A DNA stretch of 34,171 bases from Gracilaria caudata. Taxonomy: Eukaryota; Rhodophyta; Florideophyceae; Gracilariales; Gracilariaceae. Each line of letters begins with the position of its first letter. The first letter of the stretch is position 1. The stretch is from assembly GCA_030374735.1 (NCBI GenBank), contig JASCIV010000181.1, forward strand, positions 1 to 34,171. Direction: 5' to 3'. Shown piece by piece: positions 8,060 through 16,897 of the stretch. The position numbers and the translations under genes were made by a program. The notes beneath the pieces were generated by a model. That model did not search any database, was not told the DNA's origin, and saw nothing but the letters and a program-made list of their open reading frames with translations.

Positions 8060-10639
8060 ATGTTGTCGGACAACGAAGACATCGAATATGATGTGAATGG
8101 AGACGAACTATATTCTCAGACTCCTCATAGGAACACGGTGAGCGACGACGAAGAGAGCGACCCATTGGCAAGTTCTGGAGAGGATGTAGCGGAAAAGAAA
8201 GAGAGGGAAGAGATTTTTGGTGCTACAATAGATGACCTCATTGCAGAGAGACAGCGGTATAGACGGAGAGGTAGAAAACGAAGACTGGGGCAACACGGTG
8301 TTCCAAAACGCACAAGACACACCGATGTACCACGACAATTAAACTCTGTCATGGGTGCTGCGACGCTTGCATACATTTCTAAAAACTTCAAGGAAGCGAC
8401 TGAGTTGCTGCAGAGAGTGATCAACGAGGCACCAAGTGCTGTAGCACCCCGGAGAACGCTTGCCCTTATTCATGAAGAGCAAGGAGATAGAAGAAAGGCC
8501 CTTGAGCTGTACATGAGTGCAGCAGAGCTCAATCGTCAAGACAGGGACCTATGGAAGCGAAACGCGGCCTTGTGGGAGGACGAAGGCGATTATGAGAAGG
8601 CTATTTATTGTCTAACTCAAGCACTTCGCGGCTCGCACAGTACTGACGTTGAAGCCCTTCGTGGAAGAGGGCTTCTGTTTATGAAACTCGGAAAGCATGG
8701 GAAGGCGGCTGAGAGCTTCAGCAAGGTAGTGAAGATTACACCAGACGACATTGACCTAGCGCACCAACTCACTGAACTTTACAGAAAGTCAAAGTGCCCT
8801 GGTAAAGCATCCAGAGTTCTAGAAGGAATGGTAAGAGATTGTGAAATTTCCTCGGAGAAGAAGAGTGCGGGCCGTGAAAGCAAGCTGAAATCCATTCTGG
8901 CCCTTTTGGAAATCTTAATTGCGTTGCGTTTCACTGAGAATCGTTACCTTGACGCGGCAGCTCTTTTGTCTAGGATGAAAGATCTGAATGCAGAGCTGGG
9001 ATCTGCATTGACGTTTGTGCAACGTCTTTTGGAAGCAATTTGCCATCACAGACTTGTTTCTACAGCCGTAGCTGAGCCAACGTTCCGAGAGTTTATGTCG
9101 TCGCCCAGCACTGTTTCGAAGCACCCTATGCTACTCAAACAAGTTGCTGATGCATGCCGAGAAGGTTCAAATTTTGCCGATGGGGTACGGGCGTATACTA
9201 TGCTGTTGGAGATGAAGAACCTGAGTGAGAGACCTGTAGAGCTCCGACTCCATAGAGCAGTTTGCTATCTCGGTATTGGAGATATGGCAAGGGCGAAATC
9301 TGATCTAGAATGGGTCCTATTGGTTCATCCTCGCCACGTTGAGGCCTCATTACGCTATCAACAATTTCAACCAACAAAAGAAGTGGCAAAGGCGAAACGC
9401 AAGACCACCAAGAAGTATACGAATCTGGTTGTACAGTACTCTCTCACTGGAAAAGAGCGAAAGGAAGCAAACGATGCGCTTACGATTGGCAAGAAGCTTT
9501 TCGAAAGTGGAGATACTGAGGGTTTTCTTGCGCAGGTGTTCCTTCCCTTGGAGCATGCATTGTTTTTAAGTGAATCTGATCCACAAGAAAACTCAGTTCA
9601 TCATTCTACGGTTAATGACAAGAATGGGAAAGAAGCAGACGAGAGTCTTACCAGGGGACAAGAAGAGAATACTAATTTTAATTCAGAGACAAGCCCCACA
9701 ATGACGCATGTGACAACAAACGGAATGGACCGGGAAAAACTTCAAGAACTAGGAGCGGTTATGATGCGAATCCTGCTTGATGATCAGCTTGTTGAAGTCG
9801 CAGAAATGGTTGTGTTTTCTTTTCAGGCAAGAAATGATTTGAGAAAGGCGTCATCATTGGTTCGGATTTTCGATTCCTTAGCGCATCTTCGCATAAGTGG
9901 AGGCCGGATGGACTTGAAGCGACGTCTACGAGTGCTGGACACCATAACGTCAACGGCAGTTGGTGATTTTGCTCGTGCACATGACACTGCGAGAGTGTTG
10001 TTGCTGGAAGAGCCCAAAAGTGCAGATGAAGCTTATGCGTTTGCTGTGGTGGATCAAATGTGGAAGATTGAAACCGACTTGCAGCGCAATAGATCGTTTC
10101 AGTTCTTGAAGAGATTGCGAAGGAAGAACCCCTCCTTGTACTTAGCATTTGTAGCTGGAAACTGCTCCAGTCGAGGAGGGATTAACATTCGTCGGTATAC
10201 TGTTGGGATATACCTGCACGCTTTGAAATTGTTTCCCAATCATCCCCTGATCTGCTTGGTATTGGCGATTCAAACGCTATATGTTGCTTCGGGAAGACGC
10301 ATACAGAATCGCAATGAGATGATTACATATGCCCTCGCTTTCCTCAACGATTACACAAGAAATCGAAAGGCAGGAGCGCCGGCCGAGGAGCGTGGGCTGT
10401 ACGAGATGGAAACGGACTACAACCTGGGAAGGGCGATGCACCAGCTTGGCCTCCTTCACTACGCCACTGAAGCGTACAAGCGAGTGCTGACCAAGGAATA
10501 CGAAGGGGTGGAGCAGGGCAACGTACCAACCTGGGCGGATTTGAGACGCGATGCCGCGTACAATTTAATACAGATATATCGAGGAAGCGGGAGTCTGGAA
10601 ATGGCGGCAGCAATATGCGAAGAGTATCTCGTGTTTTGA
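8060..10639 (+). CDS. TFIIIC TPR subunit (tau131/GTF3C3 homologue)
   Basis: Likely the TPR scaffold subunit of TFIIIC, which binds A-box promoters and recruits TFIIIB for RNA polymerase III. The 859-residue product is close to the family length. An acidic N-terminus (1-60) is followed by a basic, NLS-like stretch (66-86), then consecutive TPRs from about 96 to 231 containing the family-typical GAATLAYISKNFKEATELLQ and LALIHEEQGD. A charged spacer (about 500-560) splits the TPR array. The C-terminus has the diagnostic YNLGRAMHQLGLLHYATEAY and DLRRDAAYNLIQIYRGSG, which closely resemble the C-terminal TPRs of human GTF3C3. The ATG at 8060 is the first in frame. No intron. Its 3' end faces the C1q-like gene, with 187 bp between the stops. 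Confidence 0.9.
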   Translation: MLSDNEDIEYDVNGDELYSQTPHRNTVSDDEESDPLASSGEDVAEKKEREEIFGATIDDLIAERQRYRRRGRKRRLGQHGVPKRTRHTDVPRQLNSVMGAATLAYISKNFKEATELLQRVINEAPSAVAPRRTLALIHEEQGDRRKALELYMSAAELNRQDRDLWKRNAALWEDEGDYEKAIYCLTQALRGSHSTDVEALRGRGLLFMKLGKHGKAAESFSKVVKITPDDIDLAHQLTELYRKSKCPGKASRVLEGMVRDCEISSEKKSAGRESKLKSILALLEILIALRFTENRYLDAAALLSRMKDLNAELGSALTFVQRLLEAICHHRLVSTAVAEPTFREFMSSPSTVSKHPMLLKQVADACREGSNFADGVRAYTMLLEMKNLSERPVELRLHRAVCYLGIGDMARAKSDLEWVLLVHPRHVEASLRYQQFQPTKEVAKAKRKTTKKYTNLVVQYSLTGKERKEANDALTIGKKLFESGDTEGFLAQVFLPLEHALFLSESDPQENSVHHSTVNDKNGKEADESLTRGQEENTNFNSETSPTMTHVTTNGMDREKLQELGAVMMRILLDDQLVEVAEMVVFSFQARNDLRKASSLVRIFDSLAHLRISGGRMDLKRRLRVLDTITSTAVGDFARAHDTARVLLLEEPKSADEAYAFAVVDQMWKIETDLQRNRSFQFLKRLRRKNPSLYLAFVAGNCSSRGGINIRRYTVGIYLHALKLFPNHPLICLVLAIQTLYVASGRRIQNRNEMITYALAFLNDYTRNRKAGAPAEERGLYEMETDYNLGRAMHQLGLLHYATEAYKRVLTKEYEGVEQGNVPTWADLRRDAAYNLIQIYRGSGSLEMAAAICEEYLVF

Positions 10640-10826
10640 ATCACTCGTGGTTTACCGTTTAGTGGGGACATTTGGATGTGTTCCCACGTGGGTAATCGGA
10701 AGCAAGCATAAGGATTACGAGAAACTATGTGAGAACAAGCTAGTTCAATCATGCAAGGCCAAGATAAGGTTAAGTGTTGACAGACACGGGCTGAGGGACA
10801 TGGAATTAAGCTAAGAAACGGTATGC

Positions 10827-11600
10827 TCAAGAGACTACTTCATCGTTAATGTCGAAAAAGACCTCACTGCGATTAAGGTCGTCAGAAGGACGAGAAGGTT
10901 TGAATCTCTTCGCCAGACGACTGGAAGGGAGGTCATCCGAAGTGGAATCACTCTCAAATCCGTTCTCCCACTCACTGTCACTGTCAGAAGCATCATCGAT
11001 ATCGAATTGCGCGAGATCGTGATCATGTGTGCGTGGGGTTTCGCCACGACCTCGCGCTGGTAATATAGAGGGCTGGCGTGCCATGGCTTGTCTTCTCTGG
11101 CGCTTGTTGCGTTTCTTCTTCTCCTTTTTGGTGAGCTCCTTTTCGTATCTCTTGCGCTTTCGAATGACGATCTCTACCTTGAACCGCAGACATTCATCGC
11201 CTGGGACGTTTGGCATGCGTACACATGTAATTTGGGTGCCTGCCTTGATGTGCTTGACCTCTGCGAACTTATTGCCGATGTCATGGAAGCGACGCAGAAT
11301 TTGATCTTCCTGTTCGCTCGGTGGCTCTTGCAAACAGACTGCGTAGGGCACGACTTGGCGATTGTTGCTGAGCGTAGCAATGGCGGGCCCTCCAAGGGGA
11401 ATGACTTCAACGATTATCTGGTAGAGCCCGTCGACGGGCACGGTATAATGGCCCTGACTGGGATTGAAGCATGGATGGGTATTGTCCTCGACCGGATTCC
11501 TCTCGATTTGCCATCCAGTGATGACGGTCTTCTCGGCGGATGGCGGGGGAGGATAGAGGCTTGGGCAATGCAGCGCGGAGAAATCGCAGGCGGCCTCCAT
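10827..11600 (-). CDS. C1q/TNF-like beta-sandwich candidate with charged tail
   Basis: The frame opens at ATG 11598-11600 and gives 257 residues; the preceding GTG is probably not the start. Residues about 27-148 read like a C1q/TNF-type jelly roll: a Trp strand (ITGW), F..SQGHYTVPVDGLYQIIVEV at 45-66, and late strands HIKAGTQITC and LRFKVEIVI. There is no signal peptide. A strongly basic run (148-171, KKEKKKRNKRQRR at 158-170) suggests nuclear or nucleolar targeting. An acidic Ser/Asp tail (199-224) and a second basic patch (RLAKRFKP) follow. C1q folds are normally secreted, so an intracellular version would be unusual. The fold call rests on pattern only. The gene is divergent from RecQ and convergent with TFIIIC. 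Confidence 0.5.
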   Translation of the reverse strand: MEAACDFSALHCPSLYPPPPSAEKTVITGWQIERNPVEDNTHPCFNPSQGHYTVPVDGLYQIIVEVIPLGGPAIATLSNNRQVVPYAVCLQEPPSEQEDQILRRFHDIGNKFAEVKHIKAGTQITCVRMPNVPGDECLRFKVEIVIRKRKRYEKELTKKEKKKRNKRQRRQAMARQPSILPARGRGETPRTHDHDLAQFDIDDASDSDSEWENGFESDSTSDDLPSSRLAKRFKPSRPSDDLNRSEVFFDINDEVVS

Positions 11601-12143
11601 CACTAACTACGGGCGAGGGAGACGACGAGGTACACAGAGCTGAGCGCAAGCGAGACCGAGGAGAGCAGCAGTCGGAGAGAGGGGGCGGTTGGTTGTGGAG
11701 TTCATTGAATGCGTTCCGGCGGTGGCACGCGGTGGACCAGCAGCGCTGCGCGCGTTGGGCGACTGCTCTTCGCGGTTTTACACGCATGGCTGTGCAGGAC
11801 GACGGGGGGCGACGTTCGACTCGGAAGCCGCGCATCGCGGCGCGATGCTCTCTACACGTGCCGCGCACGCGCCGTTGACGGCCCGGCTCCGCTCAACGGC
11901 GCGTGTGATTGGCTGTGTTGGCGATATACGCACCAATGGCACGCGTCCAGGTGAGCTTGACTCACGGTACGGAACACGACGCTGGCAGCATGGCGTGCAG
12001 CCTCGGAGCGCCGTCGTTTTGGCGCCAAATTGCGCCGCGTGGGGAGCACGCACTCCCATGCGAAGCGCAGCGTGTCTTGGCCGCGTTGCCGCGTTGCCGC
12101 GGTCGCGACGGGTGCGGCAGGTGCGGCGGGCGCGGTGGACGCG
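11601..12143. promoter_or_regulatory. GC-rich bidirectional promoter region
   Basis: This segment lies between the divergent C1q-like and RecQ starts. It is GC-rich with many overlapping frames on both strands that I take as composition artefacts. It contains the E2F-type palindrome at 12018-12029. No clear TATA box. Confidence 0.5.
12018..12029. promoter_or_regulatory. E2F/DP-type palindromic site
   Basis: TTTGGCGCCAAA is a perfect 12-bp palindrome matching the double-sided E2F/DP site (TTTSSCGC and complement). It abuts the upstream candidate ATG of RecQ at 12030 and lies 115 bp before the ATG at 12144, which suggests cell-cycle (G1/S) control and favours the downstream start. Confidence 0.6.
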
Positions 12144-13886
12144 ATGGACGACGGCGCGGGCGCGGACGAACTGCTGACGGAGCTTGTTGCCAAGCACTTC
12201 GGCTTCGACGCGCTGCGCCCCAACCAGGCGGTCACTGTGCGCCACCTGCTCGCGCAGCGCGATGTGCTCGTCATCGCGCCTACCGGCAGCGGCAAGTCGC
12301 TCACCTTCCAGCTCCCCGCGCTCTACTTGCATCGCCGGTTCAATCGACTCACGCTGGTCGTCACCCCGCTGCTATCGCTCATGCATAATCAGGTCGCCTC
12401 GATGCGCGCACGGCGCATCTCGGCATCCATGCTGTCTTCGGCCGAATCGCTCTCGCATAACCGCCAGGTGATTGCTTCCTTGCATCGCAACCACATTCCG
12501 TTTGCGCTTTTGTATATCACGCCGGAGAAGCTCACATCGCCTTCATTCTTGCAAGTGCTCGACAAGCTGTATCGCAACCGCAAGTTAGCGCTTGTCGCTG
12601 TCGATGAGGCCCATTGCATCTCTGAATGGGGCCATGACTTTCGAAAAGCATACGCCAACCTGGGCGTTGTCAAGTCGAAGTTCCCAACCGTGCCGGTCGT
12701 TGCGCTCACCGCTACTGCTACCCCTTTTGTACAGAAGCATATACTGAGGTCCCTTTGCATTCCACGCGCCGAGCATGTGCGCGCATCGTTTCTGAGAAGT
12801 AACGTGCGCTATCAAGTGCGCTACGTACATACCTTGCAGACTGCTGTCGAGCTTGACATAATCTCTTACGTTCTGCGACGGCGAAACGTTGATCAATCCT
12901 TCCAGACTGGCATAGTGTATGCGTTTAAACGTTCCACAGTCGATGTTGTGGCGGACTTGCTGAAGACAAATGGAGTGCCTGCGCTCTCCTACCATGCTGG
13001 ATTATCCACTAAAGCACGGAAGGCAGCTCAGCACAAATTTGAACGTGGCGAATGTCCTGTCGTCGTTGCTTCCACAGCGTTCGGAATGGGTATCGATGTG
13101 TCTGCAATTCGCTATGTCATACATCACTCCATACCAAAAAGCCTGGAGGCCTTCTATCAGGAGAGCGGCCGCGCAGGGCGCGATGGAAAACCGTGCGACA
13201 GTATCGTTTATTATTCCGACCGTGATGTGGAACTGTATCAGTTTCTCAATCGTCAAGGAAACGCTGATGAGCATCTTGTCGAATCGCGCCAAGAGAAACT
13301 GAAGGGTGTCCAAGATTATTGCACCAAACTGCGCTGTAGGCGCGTTGCTCTACTCGAGTATTTTGGTGAAAAGGCTTCTGCTAGCAAGATTTGCGGCCGT
13401 CATGGGTGTGATGTTTGTTGTGACATCAAAGATGTTCGCAGGCGTATGGCCATTCGTGTGGCAAATCATGCAGCAAAAAGCGGCTCAAGTCGACCTTCAA
13501 ACTCGGTTTCCACTCCGGCTGCCGATTTTCAAAGCGCCCGATCAATGTTGAAACAGCAACGTGACAAAGCGCTTGCCGCCAAGAGCGCCGAGGCAATAGA
13601 CGATTTCAGCGAAGAAGAGCATGATCCAGAAGTAAGACAGGCCGTGAAGGATATTGATATAGGTTCTGATGATGACATTGACTTCGAAGCGCTGAAAAGG
13701 GCGGAGAAAGCGCATGAAAGAAAAAGGCTGAACAAACTGAAGAGACCGCGAGATAGGATCATGAACAAGCTTGGACTTCAGACCGCCCAAGAGGCCTCCG
13801 CCTCAGGTTCCGTGTCAAAACGCAGGAAGAGCATTCAAAGTAAGGTCATTTTTGGGGAGCGTCGTCGCCGCAAAAGCACACCGTAA
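12144..13886 (+). CDS. RecQ-family ATP-dependent DNA helicase
   Basis: A 3'-5' superfamily 2 helicase acting in recombination and replication-fork repair. From Met at 12144 it is 580 aa; an in-frame ATG at 12030 would add 38 Ala/Arg-rich residues. Numbered from 12030, the motifs are motif 0 FGFDALRPNQ (57-66), Walker A APTGSGKS (83-90), DEAH (192-195), TATAT (227-231), motif V with STAFGMGID (348-356) and motif VI YQESGRAGRDG (376-386). The RecQ-Ct zinc module follows, with Cys436, Cys455, Cys460 and Cys463 (CGRHGCDVC). No HRDC domain is evident. The C-terminal 120 residues are acidic then basic. The short zinc-only layout is nearest to RecQ5-type enzymes. I choose 12144 because the E2F palindrome overlaps the longer start. 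Confidence 0.93.
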   Translation: MDDGAGADELLTELVAKHFGFDALRPNQAVTVRHLLAQRDVLVIAPTGSGKSLTFQLPALYLHRRFNRLTLVVTPLLSLMHNQVASMRARRISASMLSSAESLSHNRQVIASLHRNHIPFALLYITPEKLTSPSFLQVLDKLYRNRKLALVAVDEAHCISEWGHDFRKAYANLGVVKSKFPTVPVVALTATATPFVQKHILRSLCIPRAEHVRASFLRSNVRYQVRYVHTLQTAVELDIISYVLRRRNVDQSFQTGIVYAFKRSTVDVVADLLKTNGVPALSYHAGLSTKARKAAQHKFERGECPVVVASTAFGMGIDVSAIRYVIHHSIPKSLEAFYQESGRAGRDGKPCDSIVYYSDRDVELYQFLNRQGNADEHLVESRQEKLKGVQDYCTKLRCRRVALLEYFGEKASASKICGRHGCDVCCDIKDVRRRMAIRVANHAAKSGSSRPSNSVSTPAADFQSARSMLKQQRDKALAAKSAEAIDDFSEEEHDPEVRQAVKDIDIGSDDDIDFEALKRAEKAHERKRLNKLKRPRDRIMNKLGLQTAQEASASGSVSKRRKSIQSKVIFGERRRRKSTP

Positions 13887-15985
13887 AATATCAGCCTAGA
13901 CCATACCGAATCTGTTGCGTAGACAGCTTTGCTTGCATGCCCTCTTCTCTGTAGAGGACTGGGCTGGTACTATTCAAATGATTGGAGATGATGTGAGACG
14001 TATTATGTGGAGCATCAAACATTATCATAGAATGCCGCTTTCCAAAACCGAGCTTCCTTCGTTATCAAACGGTTTTGAGGTGCCCAGAATGATGTATCGT
14101 TCTTCCCAAGGAGGGATCCCATGCTCCTCTTTACTCAGCTCTTACCAGTGGCAGACTTAAAACAATCATATTTCCCAGATTTGTTTACTCTACTGTGGCT
14201 TCATGGAATGCTCGTGACAAAGTGCGGTTCGGAATGTTGCGATTGCATCGTCGGAAACTGCGCTTGCTGATTCCTCCATGGATGAGAGTTGACTTCTTAA
14301 CCCGAAATCACTTCATATGAACGTATGCCGCTCACTTTCTGCACCGAGCTCATACCACACAGACTCGAGCCCCTGGTATCCAGACCTATTTCGTTGCTGC
14401 TGAAAATCTCAGCAAGTGCAACTCTGTCAGCTCTAGTTCTGAGTCACGAAGCGGCGGGCGCACATCATATTTTGAATGTGCTCGTTATTTCTGAGACGAC
14501 AGGATAACCGAAATTCCGCATTCTAGTGAGATACCTTTGTATTGATGCCCACAGAGGGCTCATGGTCAGCGAAGTATTGGAGGCCAGACACATTATTGTA
14601 TCCAATAGCTTTCCGAGCGCACAGCCTTCGTATCATCACCGCAGGATGACCTTAGGGTTTCAGGTGGCTTCTGCTACTGAGCACGTGATGTTAGTGGGGA
14701 AAGTCTGGGATTGTACTGCAATGCCAACTACACGACGGAGCGTTCCATGGCATGCACTTGTTGTCAAATTACATAGAGTACGTTTGTAGCACAAACCTTG
14801 TACGTGAACATGCTCGTCCAACCAATAAGCTCTCTTTTCTTCTTCCATTGTTCAGTTTGCAGCACTCCTTAACATTTTTACCCAGGATAGACGCTTCAGC
14901 GGCCCCTGAGCAAACAGTGGTTGACGTGGTTGCCATCAACCGAGGACGTTGGATGTTGCACGACATCTTCCTCGTAGATATCAACCACGCCACAGAGCTT
15001 CCCGGTTTGGGGAAATTGTTACACTACGAACCCATTTGCTACTGCATACATGCAGTCACGAAAACTCGCAGCAAAAAGGCGTGGACTTTACAAAGGTGCT
15101 TCTTCAGCGCGCTGCATGAAAGCTCGTGCAGCAACAGAAAGCTGCAAATGTTACATATCTCGTCCTTGCTGTATCCACAAAAAGACACCTACGGCCAACA
15201 CCGCATTCAAGGCATTCATGGATGCATTGGTATCATCTCCTATGACATACCAGTATGAGGGGTAAAAGGGGTTATCCCTGTTAAGATACCAGAGTGACTG
15301 TCTTATTCTGACTGTTTTTGTATTCCTTCACGTATAGATGGCTGTTACCGGTAAGGATGAACTTACACAGCGATCTACAACGATCGAAATGATGTCGATA
15401 CGTAGATACTCTTACCGGGAAAGCCAGTGTGCGTCACTGCCTCACAAGATTAACAGGCGCAGGCGCACTTCTGTTAATCTTCTCCGCTGCCTATGAGCAG
15501 ACCCTTCCTTCTTTGTGGACACACAATCACATCAATTTCAGATTTCAAGTCACTTCGTACTTTGGCAGACAGGATGGCAAGTCGATGAGCATGGCACAAA
15601 AGATTTCTCATCGTTGCCGTGGTGTTGTCTATAGTATCTTGCAAAACTTTCCCTCCTCTTCTGCTGTGAAAAAGACGTTGCGGTTACAACCTCCAGTGCG
15701 CACTTCCAGCAATGGACCCCACGTCAATCCTTCATGCATATTCAGGCTCGATACACATTTCCATTTTGTTGAGTGGATTGCACGTGTAGATGCTTCCTGG
15801 GTATTGTCAGCTTCGTTCATCCTGGCTTGTTAGCACCGGTCTGGAACTCTATAAAAGGAGGGATGTACTAGTCAACAGAGATTCTCAAAACTTCTCTTCG
15901 CTACTCGACACAAGCGGAATCTCATAATCTGTGAATCTTACCTCTTCTCTTTCAACCAGCTGTCTGCCTCTACGTACTGGTTCCA
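13887..15985. other. Long intergenic region, possible relic coding
   Basis: No gene is firmly supported across 2.1 kb. A 168-codon frame (14752-15258, +) and an overlapping Cys-rich frame (15050-15265, +, with CKCYISRPCC) read as partly protein-like in two frames, as a frameshifted relic would, but I recognise no family. A perfect TTACCGGTAA palindrome lies near 15345. The last 140 bp hold the TATA box of the alpha-kinase-like gene. Confidence 0.4.
15850..15858 (+). promoter_or_regulatory. TATA box
   Basis: TATAAAAGG lies 136 bp upstream of the alpha-kinase-like ATG at 15986. It implies a start of transcription near 15880 and an untranslated leader of about 100 nt. The broken paralogue shows no equivalent element. 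Confidence 0.6.
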
Positions 15986-16897
15986 ATGTCCTCGCCGATG
16001 TCCCGTTGCACGCTTGGCTGGTCCACATCCAATGGGAGCAGCTCGAAATCGGCTTCCATTGAACGCGGAAAATGTTCCTTTCGTCCTTGTTTAGTGTGCT
16101 TGAATTGGCATTGCGCTTGTACCCCATGCGGAGTTCGAGACAGGGCAAAGCCTTTCCAAGACAAAGAATTTGAGATATATGGAGTTTACGGCTGCAGATG
16201 TAATTGCGTACCTCGATGTGTTAGGGCCTGTGAGCGAGGGAACTGGGGGCTGCACTGTCCCGAGTTCTCCCTTAGCGATGTAACCCATGAAGTGAAAGAA
16301 GATGATATTGAAATCGATCGAGAGGATATCAGTAGAAAGTCTTGCTATCGCGGCTCTGTGTTCAATGTATGTAAGGCATATATCGGCGACGATGAAGAAA
16401 AGGTTTCCGTGAAATGGGTTCGTTTTACTCACGCTTGTGGTAAGGACCACTACTCAAATCTCATCAAGGAGGCGAAAAAGAGCGCGAAGCTAGTCCAGGC
16501 GTTCATGAACAAGACTGACACTCAAGGGTGGAAGGTTAAGGTTCTCATTCCCAAACGAGGGAAGGGATACTTTTTCTACGACACTCGATGCCGCACAGTG
16601 GTCGTGGAGCCTTACTTGAAGAACTTCAAGACATTTTACGAGTTTTCAGACGACTTGGACTATTTGCATGGGTCTACTTACTGCACAGTTATACAAGCTT
16701 TGATACACTTCAGCATCAGCCACAGCAGGAGGCAGAGCATGATATCCAACTTGCAAGGATCTGTAGATTACCAAAAGAAGACGATTTACTTGTCTGCACC
16801 AGTCATCAAAGAGGATTTCACGTTTTCGTCGGGAAGGTCAGAAATTTCTGCCTTTCTCAGGACTCACAAATGTTCGAGGATGTGCAGAAGATGCTAA
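15986..16897 (+). CDS. Cys-rich alpha-kinase-like protein, probable pseudokinase
   Basis: 303 aa from ATG 15986. Residues 1-28 are Ser-rich. Residues 30-91 hold 12 Cys (30, 35, 38, 43, 45, 48, 70, 72, 74, 78, 82, 91), a likely metal-binding module. Residues about 113-303 fit the alpha-kinase (eEF2K/MHCK/TRPM6-7) fold: VSVKWV (Lys143), VVVEPY (Glu208), ALIHFSISHS (238-247), NLQG (255-258), LSAP (269-272) and THKCSRMC (293-300), the zinc ligands that close this fold. Active family members have Asp-x-Gln-Gly and Thr-Asp-Pro; here Asn255 and Ala271 replace the two Asp, so phosphotransfer is probably lost. No signal peptide or membrane segment. A TATA box precedes it. A paralogue with two stops lies 14 kb upstream. 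Fold call fairly sure, inactivity inferred. Confidence 0.8.
   Translation: MSSPMSRCTLGWSTSNGSSSKSASIERGKCSFRPCLVCLNWHCACTPCGVRDRAKPFQDKEFEIYGVYGCRCNCVPRCVRACERGNWGLHCPEFSLSDVTHEVKEDDIEIDREDISRKSCYRGSVFNVCKAYIGDDEEKVSVKWVRFTHACGKDHYSNLIKEAKKSAKLVQAFMNKTDTQGWKVKVLIPKRGKGYFFYDTRCRTVVVEPYLKNFKTFYEFSDDLDYLHGSTYCTVIQALIHFSISHSRRQSMISNLQGSVDYQKKTIYLSAPVIKEDFTFSSGRSEISAFLRTHKCSRMCRRC

Noticed and set aside
12030..12143. RecQ start at the upstream ATG 12030
   Set aside because: The extension is a compositionally biased Ala/Arg leader and its start touches the E2F palindrome. I kept 12144 as the start, but the longer form is not excluded.
11407..12388. Long overlapping frames on both strands in the GC-rich promoter
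   Set aside because: High GC lowers stop frequency; the frames overlap each other and the RecQ gene and lack any motif.
15429..15833. 134-codon frame before the alpha-kinase-like gene
   Set aside because: It starts with GTG, has no recognisable content and ends just before the TATA box of the next gene.
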